Source of the DNA: Periplaneta americana | Lineage: Eukaryota; Arthropoda; Insecta; Blattodea; Blattidae | Reading direction: 5' to 3' | Length of the DNA stretch: 64,000 nt | Assembly: GCF_040183065.1 (NCBI RefSeq) | Contig: NC_091132.1 | Location: 159,748,102 to 159,812,101, forward strand | Shown: positions 1-11,097 of the stretch, piece after piece | Position numbering within the stretch: position 1 is the stretch's first letter | Layout of the letters: each line of letters starts with the position of its first letter | Notes under the pieces: model-generated | Databases searched by the model: none | What the model saw: only the letters and a program-made list of their open reading frames with translations | Told to the model about the DNA's origin: nothing | Program-made: the position numbers and the translations under genes

Positions 1-460
1 CGAGAAAAACTGTTTCAATCATTTTCTTTCATCATTCAGTAAATGTTTTAATAGTCACTGAAATATGTCGGATATTTTTAACACTTTATACCACTAAAGT
101 AAACATCAATTGAATCTCCAATGAATTATTAATAAAAAATGACATTGGAGTTATCCAGTTCTCACTCTCAATCAAAATTATGAATTATTTTCAATAAAAA
201 AATGACAAAAAGTGTGAATTTAAAACACTATCTATCTTAATAGCTTTACTTAGAATGTGTTTTAGCTGAAACAAAATAATGATTTCCTGTCATTATAGTA
301 AAAATTAACCAATTCCCTTTATATTATGTTTAACAAATATAAGCAATAAATGTATCCAGTTCTAACACTCAAAGAGAGAACTCAAATTATTTCGAAACAA
401 CATGTGTATATACAGTAGTTACGTAAAAATCATAGAAGTCTGCAAAAAACGCACTTTCGT

Positions 461-655
461 TATTTCCAAGAAAGGCATCTTATGTGTACCTAATAAGACT
501 GGCAAAGCTTGGATGGGATTAATTCCAGAGTGGAAAAGGCAAGCAAATCCACTCCCCCTCACAACTCGCCGCACCCCACGAGTTGATACAAATTAATTCC
601 ATTTGAGCTTTGCCAGTCTAATCAAATACACACAAGATGGCTTTCTTGGAAATTA
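461..655. mobile_element. Foldback MITE with arms of about 66 bp
   Basis: The left arm (461-528, TATTTCCAAGAAAGGCATCT onwards, through GACTGGCAAAGCTTGG) is the inverted complement of the right arm (about 585-655) with scattered mismatches. The loop of about 55 bp is much more GC-rich than its surroundings. It has no coding capacity. This is the structure of a short non-autonomous inverted-repeat element; no target duplication was established. Confidence 0.6.
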
Positions 656-1020
656 ATTAATTTTTTACTTATTGGCAATGGCGAATCGTCTAGATTTCCA
701 GCTAAATCCAAATTAATCTCATCTACATGCACTCCTTTCTTCAGAGCAACAAAAGTATCAGACACGACAAGGTGTGTCATGCTAAGAGTGAGAACAGGTT
801 ATGTCTGCGTAAAGACAAAGTTTTTGGTCCTATAGAATTATCTGTTATCAAGGATAAATCTGGCCTTTGTCCACTTCTCTTTCTCAACAAATGCGAATAT
901 ATAAAAAACGATAACATTCAGAGCTGTCTAGTTGTCTTTGTATGAGGTATTTGACTGCCATTTCACACCAATAAATGGAGTAAGGGATATAGTTGTGTTT
1001 TGCATTAAAATCTCAATTTC
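656..1020. other. Stretch with no recognised feature
   Basis: Short open frames only, none with a recognisable protein motif or splice-bounded structure. The first 460 bases of the window are likewise AT-rich with nothing supported. Confidence 0.4.
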
Positions 1021-1024
1021 ACAA

Positions 1025-2310
1025 GAAATGGTCTTTATGCACTTATCATTCCCAGGTCTTCAATTTAAGTACTTATGGGGATCATCAGTGTGGTTTTAGG
1101 CGTAATAGATCAACTAATGACCGGATATTTTGTATTCGACAGATAATGGAGAAAAAATGGGAGTATAAGGGTACAGAGCATCAGTTATTCATAGATTTCA
1201 AAAAGGCGTATGACTCGGTTAAGAGAGAAGTTTTATATGATATTCTTACTGAATTTGGTATTCCCAAGAAACTAGTTCGATTAAGTAAAATGTGTCTCAG
1301 TGAAACGTACAGCAGAGTCTGTATAGGTCAGTTTCTGTCAGATGCGTTTCCAATTCACTGTGAGCTAAAGCAAGGAGATGCACTATCACCTTTACTTTTT
1401 AACTTTGCTCTAGAGTATGCCATTAGGAAAGTCCAGGATAACAGACAGCGTTTGGAATTGAATGGGTTACATCAGCTGCTTGTCTAAGCGGATGACGTGA
1501 ATACGTTAGGAGAAAATCCACAAACGATTAGGGAAAATACGGGAATTTTACTTGAAGCAAGTAAAGAGATAGGTTGGGAAGTAAATCCCAAAAAGACAAA
1601 GTATATGATTATGTCTCGTGACGAGAATATTGTACAAAATGAAAATATAAAAATTGGAAACTTATCTTTTGAAGAAGTGGGGAAGTTCAAATACCTTGGA
1701 GCAACAGAAACAAATATAAATGATACTCGGGAGGAAATTAAACACAGAACAAATATGGGAAATGCCTGTTATTATTCGGTTGAGAAGCTTTTATCATCCA
1801 GTCTGCTGTCAAAAAATCTGAAAGTTAGAATTTATAAAACAGTTATACTACTGGTTGTTCTTTATGGTTGTGAAACTTGAACTCTCACTTTGAGAGAGGA
1901 ACATAGGTTAAGGGTGTTTGAGAATAAGGTGCTTAGGAAAATATTTGGGGCTAAGATGAAGTTAGAGAAGAATGGAGAAAGTTACACAACACAGAACTGC
2001 ACGCATCGTATTCTTCACCTGACATAATTAGGAACATTAAATCTTGACATATGAGATGGGCAGAGCATGTAGCACGTATGGGCGAATCCAAAAATGCATA
2101 AAGAGTGTTACTTGGAAGGCCGGAGGGAAAAAGACCTTTAGGGAGGCCAAGACATAGATGGGAAAATAATATTGAAATGGATTTGAGGAAGGTGGGATAT
2201 GATGATAGAGAACAGATTAATCTTGCTCCGGATAGGGACCAATGGCGGGCTTATTTGAGGGCGGCAATGAACCTCCGCGTTCCTTAAAAGCCAGTAAGTA
2301 AATAAGTAAA
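1025..2310 (+). mobile_element. RTE-like LINE, reverse transcriptase remnant (copy 1)
   Basis: A 5-prime truncated non-LTR retrotransposon. The frame from about 1070 contains RT blocks [41 protein letters not shown] and ADDVNTLGENPQTI. The tyrosine codon of the catalytic YADD is a TAA stop at 1485-1487, and a tryptophan near the end is TGA (1878-1880). Later parts are frameshifted, but the typical C-terminus survives: GRPEGKRPLGRPRHRW, then AAMNLRVP and stop at 2287. The 3-prime end runs into a short AGTAAATA-type tail. It cannot make active RT. RTE-like is my best clade guess from the [10 protein letters not shown] block and the GRPR end. Confidence 0.85.
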
Positions 2311-2376
2311 TATACAATTCAGTATAATTAAGTATGATATTGACTTTTTCCAGCTGATTTAACTTATAGTAATAAA

Positions 2377-2601
2377 TTATGTTTTATTAAACGACGCTTG
2401 CAACTGTCTAGGTTATATCAGCATTGCTGGTTCGCCGAATTTTGTCCCGCAGGAATTGTCGTACATGCCAGAAAATCTACTGACATGAGCCTGTCGCATT
2501 TAAGCACACTTAAGTGCCATCGACCTGGGCCGGGATGGAACCCACAATTTGGGGAACAGATGGTAAGCACTCTACCGACTGCGCCACTGAAGCCGACTTC
2601 A
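2377..2601 (-). mobile_element. SINE-A copy 1 (tRNA-headed)
   Basis: Minus-strand tRNA-derived SINE. The head (right end) carries a diverged RNA polymerase III promoter, with the B box damaged to GGTTCCATCCC; the body is shared with 20415-20639 and 48922-49154; the tail contains the TTAAATAAAACATAA-type 3-prime end after the AGCGTCG hairpin motif. It is more diverged than the other two full copies. It faces the partial copy at 2675-2786 head to head. Confidence 0.75.
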
Positions 2602-2674
2602 CTTATTGTATATTCATATTTTATGTCTTAATATCACCCATAGCTAAAAAAGTAACATCTTTGAATACAGTGGC

Positions 2675-2786
2675 GTGTGCTTAAATGCGACAGGCTCATG
2701 TCAGTAGATTTACTTGCAGGTAAAAGAACTCCGGCACATTCGGCAACGCTGATATAACCTTACGAGCGTCGTTAAATAAAACATAA
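2675..2786 (+). mobile_element. SINE-A partial copy (headless)
   Basis: Begins GTGTGCTTAAATGCGACAGG and runs to the 3-prime end GCGTCGTTAAATAAAACATA. The tRNA-like head is missing, so this is a 5-prime truncated copy in the opposite orientation to the copy 75 bp away. Confidence 0.75.
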
Positions 2787-3114
2787 CATTTAACATTTTG
2801 AACGATTCACTAAAATGCGAGCTCCTCAGCAACCAAATTTTCTTAACATTCAATGAACAGTACGTAATGGCTCATTACAGATAAAAAAGTGTAATCAATG
2901 AATTAAATTGAATCAGAACATCTTTCTACGAAACCACAGTCTACTATATTGCAAATCGTGTACAGTATTAGAAAACAGTTTTGTTGCGTCTCTTGGTAGT
3001 GGAAATGTTGAGAATTTGACCGCGATTTACATGAGTATGTTTATATGTGCGCTGTCTCCATATACTTCAAGCCAAGCAGCTAGCTATAAGTGTTTAGTCA
3101 CGCTGTTTACGTCA

Positions 3115-3188
3115 TAGCTCTTCGGTGGAGCAGTCAGTAGCGAGCTGGTTTGCCATCCCGGGACCCTAGTTCGATTCTTGGTGAGAAC
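3115..3188 (+). repeat. tRNA-like module (pol III A/B-box remnant)
   Basis: A block with spacing like tRNA A and B boxes: GGAGCAGTCAGTAGCGAGC followed by AGTTCGATTCTTGG about 35 bp later. No matching acceptor stem can be drawn, so this is not called a tRNA gene. It is probably a SINE head or tRNA-derived fragment. Confidence 0.4.
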
Positions 3189-3237
3189 TCTCTTTTATTA
3201 ACGTAACTAATTTTTATACATGTTACCTTTCTTAATT

Positions 3238-3276
3238 TATTATTATGATTATTATTATTATTTTTATTATTATTTT
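3238..3276. repeat. TTA/ATT microsatellite (imperfect)
   Basis: About 40 bases of imperfect ATT repeats. Confidence 0.85.
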
Positions 3277-3719
3277 CACCATAATTATAGCTTTGTAATT
3301 ATTGCATTCCTGATAACAGTGGTGACCTCATTTGAGGGAGTAGCTATGATATTTTATATACAATAACTGCAATTTAGGTATATATAATATTCTTGAAACC
3401 TGTGATCCAGAATGAAAAAAATTAAAGATTTATGAATTTACTGTGCTGTGAAGTATAGTTGCAGAGCTGAAAGGAAGTAGAAACTTCATAGCAAATATGC
3501 TGTGCTAAATAACTATTTTCAAGGCGGATGTTCAATGTGTGCGTAAATTTAATTCTAATAAATTAAAGTTAATATACCAATTAAGTTTTGTTATGTTTGA
3601 ATGCACATTATGTATTAATTTACTAATATTTCTTAGGTATGTAATATAATAACCACATTCATATGTTAAAATAAAAACTCAGTTTTATGTTACTTATTTG
3701 ACTAATTTCAGCTTTGCCT

Positions 3720-3924
3720 CAGCCGTTTTTATGATATTCTAACCTGTGATCAGTTTCTTCTAAAATTTTGAGAACCACGATTTTCGTGACGCGGGATCTT
3801 TCGTGAATTTTTGTGTCGTTCAAAATTTCAAAATGATGGTTTCTTAAATGGTTAACATCATCTCCATCTGACTCTTAATTTTCGAGCAGTTCCAGATATT
3901 CTGCGTCGAAACGTTCCGCCATTT
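3720..3924 (-). pseudogene. Unrecognised coding remnant
   Basis: On the minus strand an ATG at 3924 opens MAERFDAEYLELLEN, a stop, then ESDGDDVNHLRNHHFEIL and KIVVLKILEETDHR in the same frame. The acidic, charged composition differs from the surrounding AT-rich noise and suggests real coding ancestry. I do not recognise the family; a transposon accessory protein is possible. Confidence 0.3.
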
Positions 3925-4123
3925 TATATTGCAACTAATACACCATTAAAAATTTAAAGACGGAAATTTCTATCACTAAATTTAAGGATAGCTTTACTGG
4001 TTCGTGAGGCTAAAGATGCTTGGTGAGGTTTAAAAATAATTTGATTAAACAGTAAATAAATTAATGAATCATTAAAATCTTAGTGAAGCTTGGTGAAACC
4101 GGCCTTCAGTCTGTTGAATATAA

Positions 4124-4580
4124 TTTTATGCTCGACCATGCCGAAATGTAGTAATTATACACCTGGTAGCAGCCCTTTAATGGACCTCATTAAAATACAC
4201 CTATTCATGAAAGTTCAGGTGTTCCACCAATCAGAAAATACGATTGTAGCAATATGAAAGCGCAAGTATCGATTATTCTCGGATATGCAATCGAAAGACA
4301 ACTAGCGCGAGATTAGACAATATTAAACTCTCGAAAAAAACAACACACAAATTAACATCAATTCACCGTCATCTTCCAGCCTTTCAGAAAGCACATTCCC
4401 GCAAATTCATTTCACCAATTGCCGGAAAAAATCAATATGGTCGAGCATAAAAAGTCGTATGAAACTTGACTATAATGGTAATTAAGACGCTCGTATGAAA
4501 ATTGCTCGTTGCGCTCGTTTCATAAACATACAGTACTCGCGTCTTAATTACTACCATTATAGGCTCGTTGCATAATGTAC
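4124..4580 (+). mobile_element. Palindromic non-autonomous element, copy 1
   Basis: Two nested inverted repeats. The left part (4124-4454) is bounded by TTTTATGCTCGACCAT and its complement ATGGTCGAGCATAAAA. The right part (about 4471-4565) is a second palindrome, TAATGGTAATTAAGACGC against GCGTCTTAATTACTACCATT, followed by GGCTCGTTGCATAATGTA. The same compound structure occurs inverted at 49993-50598, so the whole is one mobile unit. There is no coding capacity. Confidence 0.65.
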
Positions 4581-4679
4581 TATTATGGATACTATACACT
4601 TTTTGTCACAATGCAACTATGTATTATGTAAATGACAAATGTCACAAAACACATAATAGTGACTTTTAATATAGCCTAC

Positions 4680-4772
4680 CTCAAATATAGGTTTCTTCTC
4701 CTCTTCATCTGTGTCATAATTTGTTTCTAGAGCCAGTGGGTCGATCTCGAGTTCCGTCTTAATCACGTCCAT
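4680..4772 (-). CDS. Start exon of a second zinc-finger gene (rest lies left of the window)
   Basis: Thirty-one codons from ATG at 4772 to GAG, followed by donor gtaggc; acceptor aattcttccag lies just upstream. The peptide begins MDVIKTELEIDPLALETN and ends KKPIFE. It is a clear paralogue of exon 1 at 54852-54941: same length within one codon, same phase, and shared MDV-K-E, DPLA and EE-KP features. Being on the minus strand, its downstream exons would lie below position 1, so the fingers cannot be seen here. No EGNLLDL exon occurs between 1 and 4680. Confidence 0.7.
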
Positions 4773-5054
4773 TGTAACTGGAAGAATTAATTATTTTTTT
4801 ATTTTTTATTGTTGTTTAAATTTAAATATACAGAATACAGAATTACAACACTAGAAATAGAAATAAAATAATACAATCAATATACAAAAGAAGATACAGT
4901 AATATTAACAAAATATGAGGACGAATGAGCAGTGAAAGTGTTCGGTCGCAGTTCAGATATTTTATTAATAGGCCTGTAAGAGAATATACAAAATGAAATA
5001 AAATAGGAACTAAAATTGAAATTACAGCTACTGTGAAATTATATAATATAATAT

Positions 5055-5877
5055 TGTGGCGTCCATCTGGAGTATTCTGGTCGCATCGGGGAGTTTCGCG
5101 CGCATCTGGCAGGGTGGAGGGCGCGGGGAAGCGAAACTCTGGCTTCGGTAGACGCTGTGGCGCGGCGCGGAGCAAGGGGAAAGAGCTGCGGTCCCGACGC
5201 AGGGCAGAGAGAGCGTAAGTAAGGAAGCTCTTGGAAGTAGATTGTTGTGAAGGCCCAGAGGCTTCACGATGCAGAACATTCTAGACGATGGTGGGAAATA
5301 AATAACACCGTGAGTTGCAGTCAGTCAGCTGCGAGAGAGAGCTAGTTAGTCTACAGTCAGCGGAGCCGTAGCCAGAGGATCTGAGTTCAAGATGCAGTGA
5401 ACTTGAGTGAGTCCGCAACTGTGGCAGTATCCAGGCGAGTGCAACGTACCCGGAGGTCTTAGGTTCGACGTGCAAGGAACCGCAACTGAGAGCGGGGTTC
5501 GAAGTGCAGGGAACCGCGTCTGGAAGGTTTGGGTTCGAAGTGCAGTGAACTGTATCTGGAAGTCTTGAATTTGAAGTGCAGTGAACTGTATCTCGAAGGC
5601 TTGGGTTCGACGTACAGTGAACTTAAGTGAGTGAGCTACAAGAACTAGCCAAGGCGAACGAACTGTGAACTGAGAACTGACAATTTAGTTTTGTACATAG
5701 TGCTTTGTGAACATTAGATGAAATTAGGAGTGCATTGTTGTTCTTCTCAATAATACACGTGAATTGTCATTGTCGTTCGGTGGAGTGCAATAACGACTAT
5801 TGTGTTGCTGTGTTGAGTTCATGAGTGTGTGCTTAAAGTTAGAAATAAAAGTCACATTGTTAAATATAAAAGTTACA
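5055..5877 (+). mobile_element. Solo LTR, 823 bp, with 4-bp target duplication
   Basis: Begins TGTGGCGTCCATCTGG and ends AAAGTTACA, giving the TGT...ACA termini of an LTR. It is flanked on both sides by ATAT (5051-5054 and 5878-5881). The same repeat unit on each side of the insertion (TTACAGCT..GTGAAATTA..TAATATAAT) shows what the uninterrupted sequence looked like. The 5-prime third is GC-rich; the middle (about 5380-5640) holds diverged tandem units around GGTTCGAAGTGCAGTGAAC. No internal retroviral coding sequence or second LTR is present. The 4-bp duplication fits a Ty3/gypsy-type or BEL-type element; the family is not identified. Confidence 0.6.
5380..5640 (+). repeat. Diverged tandem repeats of about 35 bp inside the LTR
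   Basis: Units of the type GGTTCGAAGTGCAGTGAAC followed by TGTATCTGGAAGTCTTG recur six to seven times with increasing divergence to the left. The two best copies are at about 5529-5600. Confidence 0.7.
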
Positions 5878-6562
5878 ATATATTAATGTAAGACGAATAT
5901 AGAAAAGTAAAATAGGAACTAAAATTAAAATTACAGCTCCAGTGAAATTAAATAATATAATATATTAATATAAGAGGAATATAGAAAATAAAATAAAACA
6001 GGAACTAAAATTAAAATTACAGCTGGAATAAAATTATATGGTATAAAATTAACATAAAGAATAATAATATCGTACGTGAATAAAGTAGGATAATTTAAGA
6101 AAAAATATGTACTCCAAAAAAATAGGCTGTTTAATTCATACACATGGGCTATAAATGTATTTAATCAAATTGAAGAAATCAACAAGTTTCTAATTTTCTT
6201 GTTATATGTTAGTGGGTTACATGTTAGAAGTTCTGGGTGTAAATTAACTAAAGAATTATACAACCGAGGGCCAAAATTAATGCTATGCTTTAGACCGGCA
6301 GACGTGAAACATTTAGGTTCTACTGATGTTGAATTATTATTTCGTCTTGTGTCATGACTCATGATTATGTGCCTCTAATATAAACTTATTACGATTTCTA
6401 TGATAAAATTTTAAGAGAGTATATTTACAAACTTGTTCAAAATCAAATACATTAAATTAGAATAAAAATTTAGTTGGATAATCAAAACGTTTCTTCAAAT
6501 AAATTTTAATTATTCGTTTTTTTTTTGGCAAATTTAACGGACTAAGATTAATTTTTGCACTT

Positions 6563-6759
6563 CCACCACAGTCTAGTATATACAGTCGCGAAGCTCAATA
6601 CGTAGTAAATATGCATACATTAGACAGTTGCTCACCACTAGGATCGCTAATATCGCCTCATTACAGGCAATGCAAAATAGTACCGTCACAGTCTATTGTT
6701 TCTAGCACCCTCAAAACTCAAGCTTCGTGACTGTATATAGTAGACTGTGCTTCCACCCT
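6563..6759. mobile_element. hAT-like MITE, CACAGTCTAG family, copy 1
   Basis: Ends CACAGTCTAGTATATACAGT and its inverted complement, with TIRs of about 28 bp including CGAAGCT. The immediate flanks are CTTCCAC on both sides (7 bp; 8 bp if the first C is counted with the flank), the target size of hAT elements. No coding capacity. Related copies are at 18826-18965 and 21248-21415. Confidence 0.7.
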
Positions 6760-7170
6760 AAACAATAGTACCATATTGAATGATAGACTGAAAAATGGAG
6801 AAATAAACATTTAGTAGAACTCTAATGGGTAAATAGCATCGAGGATTAACGAATTCATAAATTGTTTTACATTTATAACTTTTGGGGACCTAAATAATTT
6901 TCACTGTATATTATTAGTCTATATTCATCGCTAATTTTTTTATTTTGAACACTGGCAGCTGTTAACGAAAAAGGAACTAAGGTTGATTTAAATATATATA
7001 AAGATAGGAAGTTGGACATTCGTTTGCAGAACGTCAGCTGTTCGGAAAACGTAGTATCTCGTTGTTACAAATTATGAGCTTGTGCAGCGATGGCGTAATA
7101 TGTTAAAATCCATCTAATAAAGTATGTTTACGCGGAACATATGTGCCGCTGCATGGGAAATCACTTGAAT

Positions 7171-7554
7171 AAATTCAAGGAAAAAATTGTTCCGGGGCCG
7201 AGTATCGATCCCGTGAGCTTTGGTTTAGCGCACCAACGCTCCTCCGACTGAGCTACTTAGGAACTTCACCAGACACCATTCCAATTTTTATCTTTTTATC
7301 CATATAACTCGAGTGGGCTGAAAAGACGCCAGAAATTCACATCGAGTGCAATTTCAAGTCATACTGAGTTTGTGAGCACTCGCTGTAGATCACTGGTGTC
7401 TTGTCAGCCCACTCGAGTAATGTGGATATAAAAAGGGAAAAATTAGGACGATGTCGGGTGCAGTTCCTGTGTAGCCAGTCGGTAGAGCGTTAGTGCGCTA
7501 CGCCAAAGGTCCCGGGATCGATACCTGCCCCAGAACAATTTTTCCCTTGAATTT
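7171..7554. mobile_element. Long hairpin element with a tRNA-like module in each arm
   Basis: Left arm 7171-7350 and right arm 7374-7554 are inverted complements over about 180 bp (for example CTCGAGTGGGCTGA against TCAGCCCACTCGAG), leaving a loop of about 23 bp. Each arm contains a tRNA-like block; in the right arm it reads TAGCCAGTCGGTAGAGCG followed by CCGGGATCGATAC, matching A and B box spacing. A complete mature tRNA fold is not evident. Possible origins are a foldback transposon or two tRNA-derived sequences joined in inverted orientation. Confidence 0.65.
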
Positions 7555-7559
7555 CTATA

Positions 7560-8540
7560 CCTGAAAGCTAGATTTGCGAGATATCGCTTCTTCATTACTG
7601 GATGCATTGTGACACAATCCAATGAAGCAAAAAAATATATATATCCTCATCTGCTGTAGGTTTTCTGAAAAATCCCGAATTGGAAAATAGGTTTGCATAT
7701 TCGGATTTCTCGTCTTGCAGGTACTGGCACATTAGTAGTTGGATGCTGTCCAATGGTTTTGAGTAAAACTGTGTCTTCCGATTATACACGAATTTGTATT
7801 TTTTTTAATGGGGTAAAGTATCGGTATAGCAGTAAGAGGGGTCAAAAACAAAAGCATTCAACAAATTAGGGAACCACTGCTCGCGAAATTCTAGAATACA
7901 GGTAAGCACTCTCTTCTAGGTTTAGTAACCATGCCGTGACAAGACTCCAGCCAAAGGAAAGTAAAAACATGTCAATATCAGTAAATATGGCTATGCAATA
8001 TATTCTGACTAAACTAGCGATAGTTCCCCTTATACACGTTGCATATATGAATCTGTGACACGTTAGATTTGGTTAGCTTAGGCTTTTATTATTTTTATAT
8101 ACAGTCATCTCCATATTCACAAAAGTATTTCCGTGAAATGATTGTTTCATAAACTTATCTGTACAGTTGACCTTGATTTCTCGCAACATCATGGCACGGT
8201 TTTTAGTTACTTACCGATATTCTAGAGTCATTTCTCAATGCTCTAGACATTACCTCATCTACTCCTAACATGATTATTTGAGCATATCGAAAAAAAAAAA
8301 AACATTCCGCAAAATGTAAGGTGTACAAAGTTGCCTTGTAGTCTTCACTTCACTATAAGCAGTAAAAGTTTAGGTCTCTGATTAAAATTTCCACCAAGCC
8401 GAAGAGGTCAGAAGATTAGAGTATAAAGTGAAAAAAAAATTATTATATTTTTTTTATTTTCATAATTTTTCAGTGTACGGTCAAGTCGCTTCTTTTTTAC
8501 AATTGTTAGTTTCTGATAAGCTATTAAAAAGAAAAACTTC
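7560..8540. other. Stretch with no recognised feature
   Basis: AT-rich sequence with only short open frames and no motif I can name. Confidence 0.4.
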
Positions 8541-8558
8541 AGTTATCATTCGGTATGT

Positions 8559-8819
8559 CTTTTTTAGTTGGTTATTTAACGACGCTGTACCAACTACGAG
8601 CTTATTTAGCGTCGATGAGATTGGTGTGAGCGAGATGGTATTTGGCGAGATGAGGCTGAGGAAGGCCATAGATTACCTGGCATTCACCTTACTGTTGGGG
8701 AAAACCTAACAAAAAAACCCAACCAGGTAATCAGCCCAAGCGGGGATCGAACCCGCGCCCGAGCGCAACTTCAGACTGGCAGGCAAGCGCCTTAACCGAC
8801 TGAGCCATGCCGGTGGCTT
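8559..8819 (-). mobile_element. SINE-B copy 1 (tRNA-headed)
   Basis: Minus strand. The head reads GGCATGGCTCAGTCGGTTAA (A box) and GGGTTCGATCCCCGC (B box), the body contains ACCTGGTTGGGTTTTT, and the tail carries CGACGCTAAATAA, a spacer, then AGCGTCGTTAAATAACC. Flanks share TTCGGTAT (about 8549 and 8820), a target-site duplication indicating retroposition. Relatives lie at 16769-17010. Confidence 0.8.
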
Positions 8820-8829
8820 TTCGGTATTT

Positions 8830-9380
8830 GTGTTTGGGTATAATACAAGTCATAATACAGTAAAATGATCAATTTGTCTTAAATTTAATTTTCTAACATA
8901 TTGTCGACATTAACGGTTTATGTCGATATTTGCCCTTAGTATTACCACTAGATATGAAGCACTGAAGATATCACGTTGACCACTTAAGATTTATATGACT
9001 CTGTACTTAAACATGTGCCAAAATTGAGATAATGAGGAAGCTTGTAAGATTCATATTTCCACTGTTACGTTCTAGAATATGAAATAATAGCATTAATGGG
9101 TTAATGAAAGTGTTGTCAAGATATTCTGTAGTAGAAACGAAATGGCTCTTCATGTACAAAAGTAAGCTCACATTGACAAAGGTTTTAATAGGAGTCTTTT
9201 CTGCAGGTATTTATATTTTTAATATAAAATAGGCAAACTAACAGGCTCTACAGATTAGAATCAAATTAAAATAATGGTTTCAGTGACTGATATTTATTCA
9301 CTATATAGACCTACACTGCTTCTGCGTAAGTTATTTTTCGTCTACTACAATTCAATTTTCTTAGAATGTCACTTTTCACA
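8830..9380. other. Stretch with no recognised feature
   Basis: AT-rich, no supported gene or repeat boundary; ends at the AAT microsatellite. Confidence 0.4.
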
Positions 9381-9383
9381 ACA

Positions 9384-9385
9384 AC

Positions 9386-9421
<36 letters not shown>
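9384..9421. repeat. AAT microsatellite
   Basis: About 12 uninterrupted AAT units. Confidence 0.95.
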
Positions 9422-9423
<2 letters not shown>

Positions 9424-9828
9424 CATGAAGAATATTGAGGGCTAGACGCAAGGGGGAGCTGGGGTTTAAACCTCCCATTGAACTTAAAAAATTTAAATAT
9501 TTAGATTTTAATACCTTTTTTTTTTTGTCCATAATCACTTTTCATTCTCTAATTTTTCACCGTCAGAGTAACAAAATCTATATCGACATAAATGCATAGT
9601 CCTCTTACGTCTCCTTCAATATAATCCCTGTGTTTCGGCTGCGGCACGTTCGAATTATAACTATATTTTTATTATAGGAGACCTATCACCTAGTACCAAA
9701 AATGTAACAAAATGAAGCCGATAAAATATGAAATTAATTTGTTGTTATTAAAAGTTGGATGGCTGTAAAAAAATTACGTTTCAAAGATTTTATAAAAATA
9801 TTCTTGAATATGTTCTATTAGAACTTAG

Positions 9829-9876
<48 letters not shown>
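9829..9876. repeat. AAT microsatellite
   Basis: About 15 AAT units. Confidence 0.95.
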
Positions 9877-9877
<1 letters not shown>

Positions 9878-9879
9878 GT

Positions 9880-10930
9880 ATACAAAATTTAAAATACCGA
9901 TCATTTAAATTGTAACAATTTTTATAATGACCCTTCATAAAATTCTGCATACGCCACTGGATGTATTGAACCAGAGTCTTCTTCAGTTACAAGCCGGAGC
10001 CATACGTCGGCAACACTATAATTTACTGTCAAAAACGTGTGTTGGTACTAATGCCGATTTTCAGTGTAAATTAATATTACAATATAAGTGTGTGTCGATG
10101 GGATTATGTTCGAGGTCGTACCAAACGTTAATTGTTGATTTATTATAAACGAAGTGCGTGTTGGCAATAAAAACAAGAAAATAAATGAAAATATGGCTGC
10201 GGTCTTTAGCAATTTTTACGGTTATGACAAAGTGATTGACAATTCTTCTAAATATTAAATATTGTATAAACTACAATTTTATAGTGTTACTTGTGGTTTG
10301 TGGTGTATCAGAAATCTAGCCAAATTGTTGGGTCTCGTCTGCTATATCAATAAAGTTACGCCGTTTATTTTCAAGTTCATTGTAAACAGCTGCTTTGTGA
10401 TTCCATAAATGTTGCAGTTTTGTTGAAGATTCGGAATGCCTGCTATACGTCAGAACTACCTATCATTTGTAGATGCATACCCTCACTTTGTTGGTTTTCA
10501 AGGTTTCTTTATTAATATCATTTCTTTTGTAATATATTAGTTATAAACATGTTACTTTTCACTTCGTATTTACAGGACTTAAAGTTCACTGAGTTTACGC
10601 AAATTGGCACATACTTAATGGATAATGATATGTTTTGTTACGCATTATGTTGAAGGTATTTTCATTCATTTTTTTCATAGATACTTGACCTTGGGCTATT
10701 TAAAATTATATTTTAAAAGATGTATAACAAATAATTTAGGATAAGAGTATTGTTATGATGACTGATGTGAATCAAACTAAAACTGGCTTCCTGGGCATCT
10801 GAAATATTTATAGAAAAGCACGACAGATAATCACATGAAATTAAAATGTACCTATATGATATGCTAGACCTTTCACGTCAGAGGTGAAACATAAAGCAAC
10901 AAAACACTGTCAATTTACTAGCAACATAAT
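9880..10930. other. Stretch with no recognised feature
   Basis: One open frame of 73 codons at 9927-10148 has no recognisable motif. The rest is AT-rich. Confidence 0.4.
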
Positions 10931-11048
10931 GGCCAATTGGTTGGAATAGTGTATTGCGAAAGTACGTCGTTATTTTATTTATTTTTTTCTACAAGTAACA
11001 TTTCTTTAAGTATTTATTTATTTTCCCTTGTACCATCAATTAAGAACA

Positions 11049-11057
11049 CGTATGATT

Positions 11058-11096
<39 letters not shown>

Positions 11097-11097
11097 T
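11049..11097. repeat. TTTA microsatellite
   Basis: About 12 TTTA units immediately before the truncated 5-prime end of the LINE copy at 11098. A second TTTA tract lies just after that LINE. Confidence 0.95.

Larger units (their letters stand above)
4790..6420 (-). mobile_element. Old LINE 3-prime end (minus), interrupted by a solo LTR
   Basis: The minus-strand peptide at 6165-6362 contains STSVEPKCFTSAGLKHSINF then GPRLYNSLVNLHPELL, the usual extreme C-terminus of CR1/Jockey-type reverse transcriptases (S/TF...GP.L.N.L). Below it is AT-rich 3-prime UTR ending in an A-rich tail near 4800 (minus strand). A unit beginning AGGAACTAAAATTAAAATTA is repeated at about 5009, 5907 and 6000, so the UTR carries a short tandem repeat. 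A solo LTR splits it at 5055-5877. Confidence 0.55.

Noticed and set aside
5033-5279. Overlapping open frames on both strands in the GC-rich part of the LTR
   Set aside because: GC-rich sequence lacks stop codons by composition; no conserved motif in either strand.
7440-7550. Functional tRNA gene in the hairpin arm
   Set aside because: No complete cloverleaf; the same block is repeated inverted in the other arm, pointing to a repeat.
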